From an uncultured bacterium (GTDB lineage Bacteria > Bacillota > Clostridia > Lachnospirales > Lachnospiraceae): 64,000 nt of DNA. Each line of letters begins with the position of its first letter. Position 1 is the stretch's first letter. Of the stretch, positions 50,652 to 59,323 are shown one piece after another. Below the pieces are notes generated by a model that was not told the DNA's origin, did no database searches, and saw only the letters and a list, made by a program, of their open reading frames with translations. Location: positions 8,774 to 72,773 of the forward strand of contig CAJMNR010000015.1 in NCBI GenBank assembly GCA_905214875.1, written 5' to 3'. Position numbers and translations under genes: made by a program.

Positions 50652-51242
50652 ATGTTTAAGATTATAGCAGAGATAAAAGAAATCGAATTCGATCATGTGA
50701 TTGATCAGATGCTTGAGCTAGCGAAAAATCATCCTCAGGCAGGAATGCAGATTCCGGCGTTTATTAATGCGGACATGATTAAGCAAATGCCACAGGAAAT
50801 GAAAAATGAAATGGTTGTTAAGGCATTGACGGCTGAAAAACAAAAGGGAATCGATATGCTTCAGAACATGGCGGCACGTATGGGAATTACAATGCAAGTA
50901 AAATCACTTTTACTTGAAGCACCGAATACCGTAGAATGTGCGCTTCGCCTGCAACTAGAAGGTTCAGTTGCAGAATATGACCGTGCAATTGACGTATTAA
51001 TGCCACGTCTTTTAAAAGAAGAGCAGATACCAGCTATCCTTGGTACATCGGCATCAGCAGGAATTACTACTGCAGAAGCAATCAATGTGATGAAACAAAA
51101 ATCAGAAACAGAGAAAGAGTTTTATTTAGTTAAGACGCTTAGCTTGAATAAAGAAATATTAAAACAAGAGTTAGAGCAAATGGCTAAACTAAAGAATGTT
51201 GCATTGACGATGGGCGTGATGCGCTTTATGCTTCCAAAATAG
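50652..51242 (+). CDS. Hypothetical protein
   Basis: 196 residues from ATG 50652 (AAAGGAAG upstream). No membrane segment or known motif. Two halves look alike in plan: a beta-alpha start 'FKIIAEIKEIEFDHVIDQMLELA' and helical C-terminal 'LKQELEQMAKLKNVALTMGVMRFML'. The middle 'MLQNMAARMGITMQVKSLLLE' has a Met-rich amphipathic helix. It stands alone downstream of rubrerythrin. No function can be offered. Confidence 0.6.
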   Translation: MFKIIAEIKEIEFDHVIDQMLELAKNHPQAGMQIPAFINADMIKQMPQEMKNEMVVKALTAEKQKGIDMLQNMAARMGITMQVKSLLLEAPNTVECALRLQLEGSVAEYDRAIDVLMPRLLKEEQIPAILGTSASAGITTAEAINVMKQKSETEKEFYLVKTLSLNKEILKQELEQMAKLKNVALTMGVMRFMLPK

Positions 51243-51305
51243 AATAGCTGACATATGAAAAATAATAATCTAGCTTATTAAGGTAAATTCAGGAGGAAAC
51301 ATTCG

Positions 51306-52346
51306 TTGAATGATAAGAAACGTATTTATGTATGGGATAATATAAAGTTTATCCTTATTTTACTTGTTGTTGTTGGACATTTTTGTGAGAAATATTTAAA
51401 ACAATCGGGGTTCATGAAGGACTCGGTTTTGTTTATCTATACGTTCCATATGCCATTGTTTATTTTTATTTCCGGGCTATTCTCTAAAAAGTTAGTGAAT
51501 GGCAGAACACTTAACAAGGAAAAAATCGTACCATATTTGCTGTTGTTTGTATTTATGAAGACGATCTTTTATCTATTCAGGTTGCTTATAGGTGTAGAAG
51601 GGGTTCGGTTTACCTTATTTAGTGAAAATGGGGTGCCTTGGTTTGTACTTTCGCTTTTTTGCTGGTACGTGATCACGTATTATATTAAGGATTATAGCCG
51701 TTCTTTTTGCTTGACTGCAGCAATCTTATTAGGTTGTATGGTCGGCTACGATGTGACGCTAAAGGATTCATTTGCTGTAGCAAGAACAATTGTGTTTTAT
51801 CCATTTTTCTTAGTGGGCTATTATTGTGATTCTAAGAGAATATTAAAAATGGTAAACAGCAAGCAGGCGAAGATTGCTGCGGTTGTTGTTCTTGGTGGCC
51901 TTATCTTTTTGTGTTATTTTAAATCCAAGGGAATATATTGGGTAATGCCATTGTTATCCGGAAGAAATCCGTATACGAAACTTGGAGAAATGCAACGTTT
52001 CGGAGGACTAATTCGCTTTGCTTATTATGGTGTTGTAGCAATTATTAGTCTTTCAATCATTGCACTTGTACCGAAAAGAAAACTTTGGATTTCCAAATTA
52101 GGTCAAAAGACATTGCCTGTGTATGTATTTCACTATTTATTTATATTTGCATTTGTAAGATTTAACTGGGATGATGCAATTATGAGAATGTTCCCGAATC
52201 GATGGGAATTGATTTTCTTTGCAATCGGCGTTGTAGTTACATTGGTAACGACATTGTCAATTTTTGAATGGCCATTGAATAAGATTATGAAGATAAAGAA
52301 ACAACCGATTATTTTAGAAAAACAAAAGAAGTTAGAATGCGCATAA
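51306..52346 (+). CDS. Acyltransferase 3 family membrane protein
   Basis: 346 residues from TTG 51306 (AGGAGG nine bases upstream). About ten membrane helices. The signature 'RIYVWDNIKFILILLVVVGHF' includes the catalytic histidine of the OafA/NolL class, followed by 'FIYTFHMPLFIFISGLF'. These enzymes acylate exposed sugars, peptides or lipids at the membrane. Ends with a terminator. Confidence 0.88.
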   Translation: MNDKKRIYVWDNIKFILILLVVVGHFCEKYLKQSGFMKDSVLFIYTFHMPLFIFISGLFSKKLVNGRTLNKEKIVPYLLLFVFMKTIFYLFRLLIGVEGVRFTLFSENGVPWFVLSLFCWYVITYYIKDYSRSFCLTAAILLGCMVGYDVTLKDSFAVARTIVFYPFFLVGYYCDSKRILKMVNSKQAKIAAVVVLGGLIFLCYFKSKGIYWVMPLLSGRNPYTKLGEMQRFGGLIRFAYYGVVAIISLSIIALVPKRKLWISKLGQKTLPVYVFHYLFIFAFVRFNWDDAIMRMFPNRWELIFFAIGVVVTLVTTLSIFEWPLNKIMKIKKQPIILEKQKKLECA

Positions 52347-52362
52347 GGCATCTTTTTCATAG

Positions 52363-52406
52363 AAAGACGTACTTTAAGAAATTTTATTCTTAAGTACGTC
52401 TTTTTA
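52363..52406 (+). terminator. Terminator after the acyltransferase gene
   Basis: AAAGACGTACTTTAAGAA / TTCTTAAGTACGTCTTT, followed by TTTT. The further 52464-52501 contains another hairpin (AACGAGAGAAAC / GTTTCTTCTCGTT) of unknown role. Confidence 0.88.
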
Positions 52407-52504
52407 TATTTACCCGGGCAACGAGCCAAAGCCCTGCTTGCATGACCTTGGAGAATGTTGCTTAAACGAGAGAAACTCGCAGTGCGTGTTTCTTCTCGTT
52501 ACTA

Positions 52505-52553
52505 TTGACAAAGTTAAGAATTAGGTTTATAAATGAGTTAGCCATAACTAACT
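52505..52553 (+). promoter_or_regulatory. Promoter of the ZIP transporter gene with overlapping inverted repeat
   Basis: TTGACA-17-TATAAA (52505-52533) is followed by the inverted repeat AGTTAG-N6-CTAACT (52536-52553) around the expected transcription start. The TTAG half-sites recall DtxR-family metal-regulator boxes, a plausible operator for a metal transporter. The regulator is not identified in the window. Confidence 0.5.
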
Positions 52554-52598
52554 AAAGCGAGTTTATGTAAGCAAAAATGTAAAGGAGTGTGAAAAATT

Positions 52599-53381
52599 AT
52601 GATAAATGAAGTTTTTAAAGGTATTATGATTCCGTTTTTAGGAACTACACTGGGCGCTGCCTGTGTATTCTTTATGAAAAAGACATTAAATACTATGGTG
52701 CAGAAGGCGTTAACTGGTTTTGCGGCTGGTGTCATGGTGGCGGCGTCAATCTGGAGCTTGCTGATTCCGGCGCTGGAACAATCAAAGCATATGGGAAAAT
52801 GGTCGTTTGTACCAGCTGTGGTCGGGTTCTGGGTCGGAATTCTCTTTTTGCTTCTTTTGGATCATGTGATTCCGCATTTACATATGAATAGCAATGAAAA
52901 GGAAGGTCCAAAGAATAAGTTAAGAAAAACAACTATGTTGGTGCTAGCCGTAACGCTTCACAATATTCCAGAGGGAATGGCAGTTGGAGTTGTTTATGCA
53001 GCATATGCCTCAGGGGATTCTACCATTAGTGCGATGGCAGCACTTACCCTGGCAATAGGAATCGCGATTCAAAACTTTCCAGAGGGGGCAATTATTTCAA
53101 TGCCGTTAAGGTCAGAAGGCGTTTCTAAGGCAAAATCATTTTCCTTAGGTGTATTATCGGGAGTAGTGGAACCAGTTGGAGCATTACTAACCGTTATGGC
53201 AGCAGGTCTTGTTACTGTGTGGCTTCCCTATTTATTAAGCTTTGCCTCTGGAGCAATGCTCTATGTAGTCGTGGAGGAACTGATCCCTGAAATGTCAGAA
53301 GGGAAACATTCAAATGTGGGAACGATTCTATTTGCATTGGGCTTTACAGTAATGATGACACTAGATGTTGCGCTAGGGTAG
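52599..53381 (+). CDS. ZIP-family metal transporter (ZupT-like)
   Basis: 260 residues, eight membrane helices. Metal-binding motifs are 'HNIPEGMAVGVVYA' in helix 4 and 'NFPEGAIISMPL' in helix 5, with 'VEPVGALLTV' and 'VVEELIPEM' completing the pattern. A histidine-bearing loop ('DHVIPHLHMN') lies between helices 3 and 4. It imports divalent metals such as Zn2+ or Fe2+. It has its own promoter and possible metal-responsive operator. Confidence 0.93.
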   Translation: MINEVFKGIMIPFLGTTLGAACVFFMKKTLNTMVQKALTGFAAGVMVAASIWSLLIPALEQSKHMGKWSFVPAVVGFWVGILFLLLLDHVIPHLHMNSNEKEGPKNKLRKTTMLVLAVTLHNIPEGMAVGVVYAAYASGDSTISAMAALTLAIGIAIQNFPEGAIISMPLRSEGVSKAKSFSLGVLSGVVEPVGALLTVMAAGLVTVWLPYLLSFASGAMLYVVVEELIPEMSEGKHSNVGTILFALGFTVMMTLDVALG

Positions 53382-53460
53382 ATTTGGTTTATGTGACATT
53401 GTTTACACTTTATTAATTGGGAAAAACTAGTTATAATAAATGCGTAAAGGGGTGATGAGA

Positions 53461-54810
53461 GTGAGAAATAAAGTAAAAAGCGGAATACTCGGACTGGCAG
53501 TGGGTGATGCCCTTGGAGTGCCAGTAGAATTCACTAGGAGAAACGAGTTAAAAGATGCACCTGTCACAGAGATGAGGGGCAATGGGACACATCATCAGCC
53601 AAAGGGAACCTGGTCGGATGATACAAGCATGACTTTATGCATGATGGATAGTTTAAAAGATGGATTAAACTATAATGACATGATGTGTAAGTTCGTGAAT
53701 TTCTTAGAGAAAGGTGACTATACCGCCTACGGTGAAGTATTTGATGTTGGTATGACCGTTGAACAGGCACTTATTAATTATCGACGGGGAAGAAAGTGTT
53801 TGGAATGTGGTGGTGGCAATAAGAATGATAATGGAAATGGTTCGCTTATGAGAATTCTTCCGATTGCGTATTATATCGTTGGAGCCTATGGCTATGACTG
53901 CGACGACCAAACGATTCTTACAATTGTACATAATGCTTCGGCGTTGACGCATAGGCATGTTCGTAGCCAGATCGCATGTGGAATCTATGTCATGATTGCG
54001 ATTACCTTATTAAAAGAAGGAAACCTTACATATTCCATAAAACAAGGCATTGAACGAGCATTTTCTTTTTATAAAAATAATCGTTATACGAAGGATGAGC
54101 TTGTCTTCTTTGCTCGTTTAAAAGATGAACACTTTAAGACGCTTGATGAAACAAAAATCAAAAGCAGTGGCTATGTGGTAGACACACTGGAAGCGGCAAT
54201 ATGGTGCCTGCTTACGACCAATACGTATAAAGAGTGTGTCTTAAAGGCAGTAAATCTAGGAGAGGATACCGATACAGTGGCAGCTGTAGCTGGAGGACTC
54301 GCAGGGATTGCGTATGGAATCAAAGGAATCCCTACAAAGTGGCTTGACGTCCTTGCAAAACGTGACTATCTTGAACAGCTTTGCTATGCTTTTACAGAAA
54401 GTATCTATGCAGGGAATGCCAAGCTTTTAATCGCATATAAAGATATCCTTCTAAAGAAAGAGGATAAGACGTATTACCAATGGGACGGAGAGGGAAAGAA
54501 GGAAGAGGAGGAAGATCATGACACTTCATTTGCCTATCCAGTCTATGATGAACAGATTATGGCATTTTTAACAACCATACAAAACACGTGTTATTGGTCC
54601 ACGCATTATATCAAGATCTTAGAGTCCTATGGCGTTAAGATATCCATGGACCTTACAGAGACAATCAGTAAGGCAGATGATGTTTTGCTAGGCGCAATTC
54701 TAACGGCCTATATTAGAAAGGAACGATTTAACGATGGTCTAATCGCCTCTGCTATCCGCCACCAAGTCTTTCATAACATTCTAACTCGCCTAGAAGAACT
54801 TCATAAATAA
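53461..54810 (+). CDS. ADP-ribosylglycohydrolase with C-terminal DUF6508-like domain
   Basis: 449 residues from GTG 53461 (GGGGTG six bases upstream); ATGs at 53440 and 53455 overlap or precede the RBS. The first ~300 residues are a DraG-type hydrolase: 'GLAVGDALGVPVEF', the metal motif 'GTWSDDTSMTL', 'NGNGSLMRILPIAYY', and 'GEDTDTVAAVAGGLAG'. An acidic linker (~350) leads to a ~100-residue domain ending 'KERFNDGLIASAIRHQVFHN', similar to DUF6508. It removes ADP-ribose from proteins or small molecules. It is the last gene of the accessory block before rimM. Confidence 0.88.
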   Translation: MRNKVKSGILGLAVGDALGVPVEFTRRNELKDAPVTEMRGNGTHHQPKGTWSDDTSMTLCMMDSLKDGLNYNDMMCKFVNFLEKGDYTAYGEVFDVGMTVEQALINYRRGRKCLECGGGNKNDNGNGSLMRILPIAYYIVGAYGYDCDDQTILTIVHNASALTHRHVRSQIACGIYVMIAITLLKEGNLTYSIKQGIERAFSFYKNNRYTKDELVFFARLKDEHFKTLDETKIKSSGYVVDTLEAAIWCLLTTNTYKECVLKAVNLGEDTDTVAAVAGGLAGIAYGIKGIPTKWLDVLAKRDYLEQLCYAFTESIYAGNAKLLIAYKDILLKKEDKTYYQWDGEGKKEEEEDHDTSFAYPVYDEQIMAFLTTIQNTCYWSTHYIKILESYGVKISMDLTETISKADDVLLGAILTAYIRKERFNDGLIASAIRHQVFHNILTRLEELHK

Positions 54811-54929
54811 ACTTGAAAAACTGTTTTTGTTAGAGTAATTCATTTGCACTTTTAAAACAGGTTTTCATTTTTAGGAAACTTATCGTTTGGGTATCACGAA
54901 AGAAAAGTTTGTCTATACTAGGAATATGT

Positions 54930-54958
54930 TTGACAAACGCCCGTCTGTCAGATAGAAT
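54930..54958 (+). promoter_or_regulatory. Promoter of the rimM-trmD operon
   Basis: TTGACA-17-TAGAAT, 73 bases before rimM. It shows that the downstream half of the ribosomal operon has its own transcription start here. Confidence 0.75.
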
Positions 54959-55031
54959 TTAGAAGATAATGCAAAAAAATACAGCCAAGCATTAAGCTGG
55001 CAGTTTAATACGATACAACAAGGAGCAAGCG

Positions 55032-55541
55032 ATGGAACAATTATTACGTGTTGGCGTTATTTCAAATACGCATGGAATTCGAGGAGAGGTAAAGGTATTT
55101 CCAACAACAGATGATGCCTCTCGCTTTGAACAATTAAAAGAAGTAATCTTAGATACAGGAAAAGAGCAAATGACGCTTCATGTCGCAGGCGTAAAATATT
55201 TCAAACAATTTGTAATTTTAAAATTCAAAGAATACCACAATATCAATGACATTGAACGTTACAAAGGAAAAGATTTATATGTAACGCGTGAAAATGCAGT
55301 GCCATTAGAAGAAGATGAATACTACATTGCCGATTTATTAGGCTGTAAAGTCGTAACAGACGATGGAAAAGACTTTGGTATCTTAAAAGACGTTATGGAA
55401 ACAGGAGCAAACGATGTTTATGTCGTTAAGACAAAAGAACACGGCGAAGTGCTACTTCCATATATCGATGATTGTATCTTAAATATTGATATCGAAAATA
55501 AAGTAATCACAGCGCATATTATGCCTGGCCTCTTAGACTAG
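55032..55541 (+). CDS. rimM: Ribosome maturation factor RimM
   Basis: 169 residues. The N-terminal domain has 'LRVGVISNTHGIRGEVKVFP' and 'RFEQLKEV'. The C-terminal PRC-barrel shows 'EYYIADLLGCKVVTDDGKDFG' and 'VLLPYIDDCILNID'. RimM helps 30S assembly by contacting S19. It is 12 bases upstream of trmD. The start follows AAGGAGC. Confidence 0.96.
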   Translation: MEQLLRVGVISNTHGIRGEVKVFPTTDDASRFEQLKEVILDTGKEQMTLHVAGVKYFKQFVILKFKEYHNINDIERYKGKDLYVTRENAVPLEEDEYYIADLLGCKVVTDDGKDFGILKDVMETGANDVYVVKTKEHGEVLLPYIDDCILNIDIENKVITAHIMPGLLD

Positions 55542-55553
55542 AGAGGTGTTAAG

Positions 55554-56297
55554 ATGAATTTTTATATTTTAACATTATTTCCAGAGATGGTGGAAGATAC
55601 GTTTCATACAAGCATTATGAAACGTGCCGCTGAAAAGGATCTTGTAAGCTTGACAGCGGTCAACATCCGTGACTTTTCTGAAAACAAGCATATGAAAGTG
55701 GATGACTATCCATATGGCGGCGGAGCAGGAATGGTAATGCAGCCAGGACCAGTATATTCTGCCTATGAATCCATTAAAGAAAAAGCAAAAGGCGCAAGAG
55801 TAGTCTACATGACGCCACAAGGAAAAGTATTCAACCAGAAGATGGCCGAAGAGTTTGCTAAGGAAGAAAACCTTATTTTCTTATGCGGACATTATGAAGG
55901 TATCGATGAACGAGTATTAGAAGAAATCGTAACAGATGAAGTTTCCATTGGGGATTATGTATTGACTGGCGGAGAACTTCCAGCCTTAGTTATGATGGAT
56001 GCCATTGGGCGATTAGTACCAGGCGTATTAAATAACGATGTGTCTGCGGAAATCGAATCTTTCCATGACAATCTGTTAGAATACCCACAGTACACTAGAC
56101 CAGAGACGTATCATGATAAGAAAGTTCCAGCGGTGTTATTATCCGGACACCATGGAAAAATCGAAGAGTGGAGAAGAGAACAATCTATTATTCGTACGCT
56201 GAAAAAACGTCCTGATTTATTAGAAGAAGCGAATTTGACGAAAAAGGAAAAGAAATTTTTAGACAATTTGAAAAAAACGGATAAGAATGAAGCGTAA
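55554..56297 (+). CDS. trmD: tRNA (guanine-N1-)-methyltransferase TrmD
   Basis: 247 residues of the SPOUT class. 'ILTLFPEMVEDTFHTSIMKRA', 'VDDYPYGGGAGMVMQPGPVY', the knot segment 'LTGGELPALVMMDAIGRLVPGVL' (in part) and 'YPQYTRPETYHDKKVPAVLLSGHHG' (in part) cover the SAM site. It methylates G37 of tRNAs to prevent frameshifting. Cotranscribed with rimM. Confidence 0.97.
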   Translation: MNFYILTLFPEMVEDTFHTSIMKRAAEKDLVSLTAVNIRDFSENKHMKVDDYPYGGGAGMVMQPGPVYSAYESIKEKAKGARVVYMTPQGKVFNQKMAEEFAKEENLIFLCGHYEGIDERVLEEIVTDEVSIGDYVLTGGELPALVMMDAIGRLVPGVLNNDVSAEIESFHDNLLEYPQYTRPETYHDKKVPAVLLSGHHGKIEEWRREQSIIRTLKKRPDLLEEANLTKKEKKFLDNLKKTDKNEA

Positions 56298-56391
56298 TGT
56301 AGACCATTATTAATAAGAGAAAATTTTGCATGTAATTTAATACTTGCATTTCTCGACTATATATGATACATTATGAATGTTGTGAGATTAC

Positions 56392-56430
56392 GGGTGTTCC
56401 TCTGCTACGGTAAGAGTATTAAGAACATCT
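56392..56430 (+). ncRNA. Ribosomal protein L19 leader-type structure
   Basis: GGGTGTTC (56392-56399) pairs fully with GAACATCT (56423-56430), and an inner stem CTCT/AGAG (56400-56403 with 56413-56416) caps a loop. It lies 24 bases before rplS, in the place where Firmicutes carry the L19 leader, an autoregulatory RNA motif. The identification rests on position and pairing. Confidence 0.6.
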
Positions 56431-56453
56431 AATTAAATGAGGAGGTCGCACAA

Positions 56454-56801
56454 ATGAATCAAATTATTAAAAATATCGAAGCTGCTCAATTAAAAGCAGA
56501 AGTACCTAGCTTTTCCGTTGGTGATACTGTTAAAGTATACGCTAAAGTAAAAGAAGGTAACCGTGAAAGAACTCAGGTTTTCGAAGGTGTTGTATTAAAG
56601 AGACAAAATGGTGGAGCAAGAGAAACTTTTACAGTTAGAAAAACTTCTAACGGTATCGGTGTAGAAAAAACTTGGCCATTACACTCTCCAATCGTAGAAA
56701 AAGTTGAAGTTGTAAGATACGGTAAAGTTAGAAGAGCTAAACTTAACTACTTACGTCAAAGAGTTGGTAAAGCTGCTAAGGTTAAAGAATTAGTTAAATA
56801 A
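56454..56801 (+). CDS. rplS: 50S ribosomal protein L19
   Basis: 115 residues. 'FSVGDTVKVYAKVKEGNRERTQVFEGVVLKRQNGG' and 'ETFTVRKTSNGIGVEKTWPLHSPIVEKVEV' (both in part) are the L19 core at the 30S-50S interface. AGGAGG precedes it. It follows trmD by 156 bases containing the leader structure. A terminator follows. Confidence 0.98.
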   Translation: MNQIIKNIEAAQLKAEVPSFSVGDTVKVYAKVKEGNRERTQVFEGVVLKRQNGGARETFTVRKTSNGIGVEKTWPLHSPIVEKVEVVRYGKVRRAKLNYLRQRVGKAAKVKELVK

Positions 56802-56842
56802 TTTTTCTTAGTAATCTGACTTTGAATCATATTTAAGAATGT

Positions 56843-56882
56843 TAAGGGGCTATCGTACTTTCGTACGTGGCTCCTTTTCTTA
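56843..56882 (+). terminator. Terminator after rplS
   Basis: AAGGGGC-TAT-CGTAC / CGTACGTGGCTCCTT with an internal bulge, followed by TTTT. Confidence 0.8.
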
Positions 56883-56970
56883 TGAGATTTAACGTGTTAT
56901 AATTAGGAATATTCTATTAGTATTCATTAAAAATAGAAACAATGGCAAAAGTGAAAAAGAGGAGTTAAAC

Positions 56971-57612
56971 ATGAGATTCGATTTTGAAGTAGGAAGTCAT
57001 CAGGAAAAAAGAAAGAATCGTCTCGTACAAGCTGCAATCTTTCTAGCTGAGATCGTCGTTGTAATTGCGCTTGCATTTGCAATAACGCATTTTGGCTTTC
57101 AAAAGATCAAGATGCATGGGGAATCCATGAGTCCGACATTAGTCGAAAATGATGAAATCATGGTAAATAAGATGATTTATCGTCTCAAATCTCCAAAACG
57201 TGGGGATGTAGTCGTTTTCAAACAAAGTGGACAAGAACACAGTTATTATAATGTGAAACGAATTATTGGTCTTCCGGGGGAAACTGTTCAAATCAAAGAT
57301 GGACTTGTTTACATCAATGGCAACGAATATACAGAGGTTGTCAATACAGAACTTATTACCAACAGCGGACTTGCAGCATCTCCTTATACATTAGAAGACG
57401 GAGAATATTTCGTGTTGGGTGATAATCGTAATTCAAGCGTAGATTCGCGTTTTGCAAGTTTTGGAACGATTGTGAAAGATGACATAATCGGGAAAGCTTG
57501 GATTCGTATGAATAAGTTTGCTTTTATCAATAGTTTAAATAAGAAAGAGAAAGTTGAAAAGAGTGCAACACCAGCAGTAACGCCGTCTCCAACAGCAACT
57601 GATGCAAAGTAA
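56971..57612 (+). CDS. lepB: Signal peptidase I, first copy
   Basis: 213 residues. One N-terminal membrane helix (~18-40), catalytic Ser in 'MHGESMSPTL' and Lys in 'YNVKRIIGLPGE', and box E 'FVLGDNRNSSVDSR'. The C-terminus carries a Ser/Thr/Pro-rich tail. It removes signal peptides from secreted proteins. It is located between rplS and rbgA, with a paralogue two genes later. Confidence 0.95.
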   Translation: MRFDFEVGSHQEKRKNRLVQAAIFLAEIVVVIALAFAITHFGFQKIKMHGESMSPTLVENDEIMVNKMIYRLKSPKRGDVVVFKQSGQEHSYYNVKRIIGLPGETVQIKDGLVYINGNEYTEVVNTELITNSGLAASPYTLEDGEYFVLGDNRNSSVDSRFASFGTIVKDDIIGKAWIRMNKFAFINSLNKKEKVEKSATPAVTPSPTATDAK

Positions 57613-57656
57613 AGCATTTCTCAGAATACAAATATAAAGACAACGAGGTAAGAAAC

Positions 57657-58511
57657 ATGCATTTTCAATGGTATCCAGGGCATATGACGAAAGCAAAACG
57701 TCAGATGCAGGAAGATATAAAATTAATCGACGTAGTAATCGAGTTAGTAGATGCCAGAGTTCCACTAAGCAGTAAGAACCCGGACATCGATGACTTGGCA
57801 AAGAACAAATCCAGAGTCATGCTTTTAAATAAATACGATTTAGCAGATCCAGAATGGTCTGAAAAATGGAAAGAATGGTACGAAAGCAAAGGCTGGTTCG
57901 TAGTAGCTTTGAATTCTAAAAAAGGAACTGGCGTAAAGCAAGTACAAGAAATTATCTTAGAAGCATGTAAGGAAAAGATTGAAAGAGACCGTAAACGTGG
58001 TATCATCAACCGTCCAGTACGTGCCATGATCGTAGGAATTCCTAACGTAGGAAAGTCTACATTTATCAATACTTTCGCAGGAAAAGCCTGTGCAAAGACT
58101 GGTAATAAGCCAGGTGTTACAAAAGGAAAGCAATGGATTCGTTTAAATAAAAACGTAGAGTTATTAGATACTCCTGGTATCCTTTGGCCAAAATTCGAAG
58201 ATCAGACAGTAGGACTTCGTCTTGCATTTATCGGATCAATCAAAGAAGAATTATTAAACATTACAGAACTTGCAATGGAATTCTTAGACTTTATGAATAC
58301 ACATTATAAAGGCGTAATTGAGAAACGTTATGAGATGGAACAGTTTGAAGATTCTGTTAAGACGTTATACCATGTTGCAGAACTTCGTTCTTGTAAGTTA
58401 AGAGGAAATGAGCTAGACATCAATAAAGCGGCTAGTATCATCATTGATGATTTCCGTAGTGGCAAATTAGGAAAGATAACCTTAGAATTCCCTGAGGAAA
58501 GTAACTCCTAA
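57657..58511 (+). CDS. rbgA: Ribosome biogenesis GTPase RbgA (YlqF)
   Basis: 284 residues, a circularly permuted GTPase: G4 'LNKYDLAD' precedes G1 'GIPNVGKSTFIN' and G3 'DTPGILWP'. 'FQWYPGHMTKAKRQM' at the N-terminus and the ANTAR-like C-terminal helices are typical. It is needed for a late step of 50S assembly, linking it to rplS and L16 incorporation. Confidence 0.96.
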   Translation: MHFQWYPGHMTKAKRQMQEDIKLIDVVIELVDARVPLSSKNPDIDDLAKNKSRVMLLNKYDLADPEWSEKWKEWYESKGWFVVALNSKKGTGVKQVQEIILEACKEKIERDRKRGIINRPVRAMIVGIPNVGKSTFINTFAGKACAKTGNKPGVTKGKQWIRLNKNVELLDTPGILWPKFEDQTVGLRLAFIGSIKEELLNITELAMEFLDFMNTHYKGVIEKRYEMEQFEDSVKTLYHVAELRSCKLRGNELDINKAASIIIDDFRSGKLGKITLEFPEESNS

Positions 58512-58529
58512 TTCTAAGGAGGTTTTATT

Positions 58530-59312
58530 TTGAAAGAGGATAGCAGTATTGAAGACAGCTTAGAGTTTTGTAAAGAAATAAAATTTTATGAGAAAAAAGA
58601 CGATCCGATGGAATTCAATGAAGAGAATTTTCCCAAGTTAAAAGAGTATATTAATTGGATGAACGATACGGACGAAACCGTGCATAAAGACTATGAATCC
58701 TATGAGAAAATCATGAAGGAAGCAGAGACAACTAACACGGTAAAACAAAAAGACTATGAGGAAAGACAACTAAAACAGGAAGAAAAGAAGACATCGTTAT
58801 TAGGAGCTATCCTTCAAATCCTTGGCTGTCTTTTGATTTCCTTCCTTTTAGTTTTTGGATGTACGACATTTCTTGCAACCTATACGACAGTAAATGGAGA
58901 ATCCATGGAGGCTACATTAAATGACGGAAATATCGTTGTGATCAACCGTTTGGTATACCGAATCAGTGATCCGAAACAGTTTGATGTCATCGTCTTTCAT
59001 AATTCTGCTAATGTCAATTTGGTAAAGCGAATCATCGGGCTTCCTGGACAGACAGTTCAAATTGTAGACGGACTCATTTATATTGATGGAGAAGTGGTAA
59101 ATGAGAACTATGGAACAGGAAAAATGAAGTCAGCAGGTCTGGCAGAAGAGAAAATCACATTAGGAGAAGATGAGTACTTTGTATTAGGCGATAACCGTAA
59201 TAACAGTACCGACAGCCGTTCTTCCTATGTAGGCCTTGTCAAACGCAAAGATATTGTCGGAAAAGTATCGTTTCGTTTCTATCCTTTTAGCGAGTTTGGA
59301 CAGATCGAATAG
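58530..59312 (+). CDS. lepB: Signal peptidase I, second copy, with long charged N-terminal extension
   Basis: 260 residues from TTG 58530 (AAGGAGG seven bases upstream). Residues ~85-260 are a complete signal peptidase with a helix (~90-115), Ser in 'NGESMEATL', Lys in 'LVKRIIGLPGQ' and 'FVLGDNRNNSTDSR'. The first ~85 residues are highly charged, helical and without a family match. The first copy lacks this part. The extension would face the cytoplasm and could bind a partner. It lies 18 bases after rbgA. Confidence 0.9.
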   Translation: MKEDSSIEDSLEFCKEIKFYEKKDDPMEFNEENFPKLKEYINWMNDTDETVHKDYESYEKIMKEAETTNTVKQKDYEERQLKQEEKKTSLLGAILQILGCLLISFLLVFGCTTFLATYTTVNGESMEATLNDGNIVVINRLVYRISDPKQFDVIVFHNSANVNLVKRIIGLPGQTVQIVDGLIYIDGEVVNENYGTGKMKSAGLAEEKITLGEDEYFVLGDNRNNSTDSRSSYVGLVKRKDIVGKVSFRFYPFSEFGQIE

Positions 59313-59323
59313 AGGTAACATAG

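Noticed and set aside
49461..52475. Dispersed repeat based on GCTTAAACGAGA seen near 49466 and 52460
   Set aside because: Only the 12-base core is shared and the flanks differ, so a repeat family cannot be supported from two short matches.
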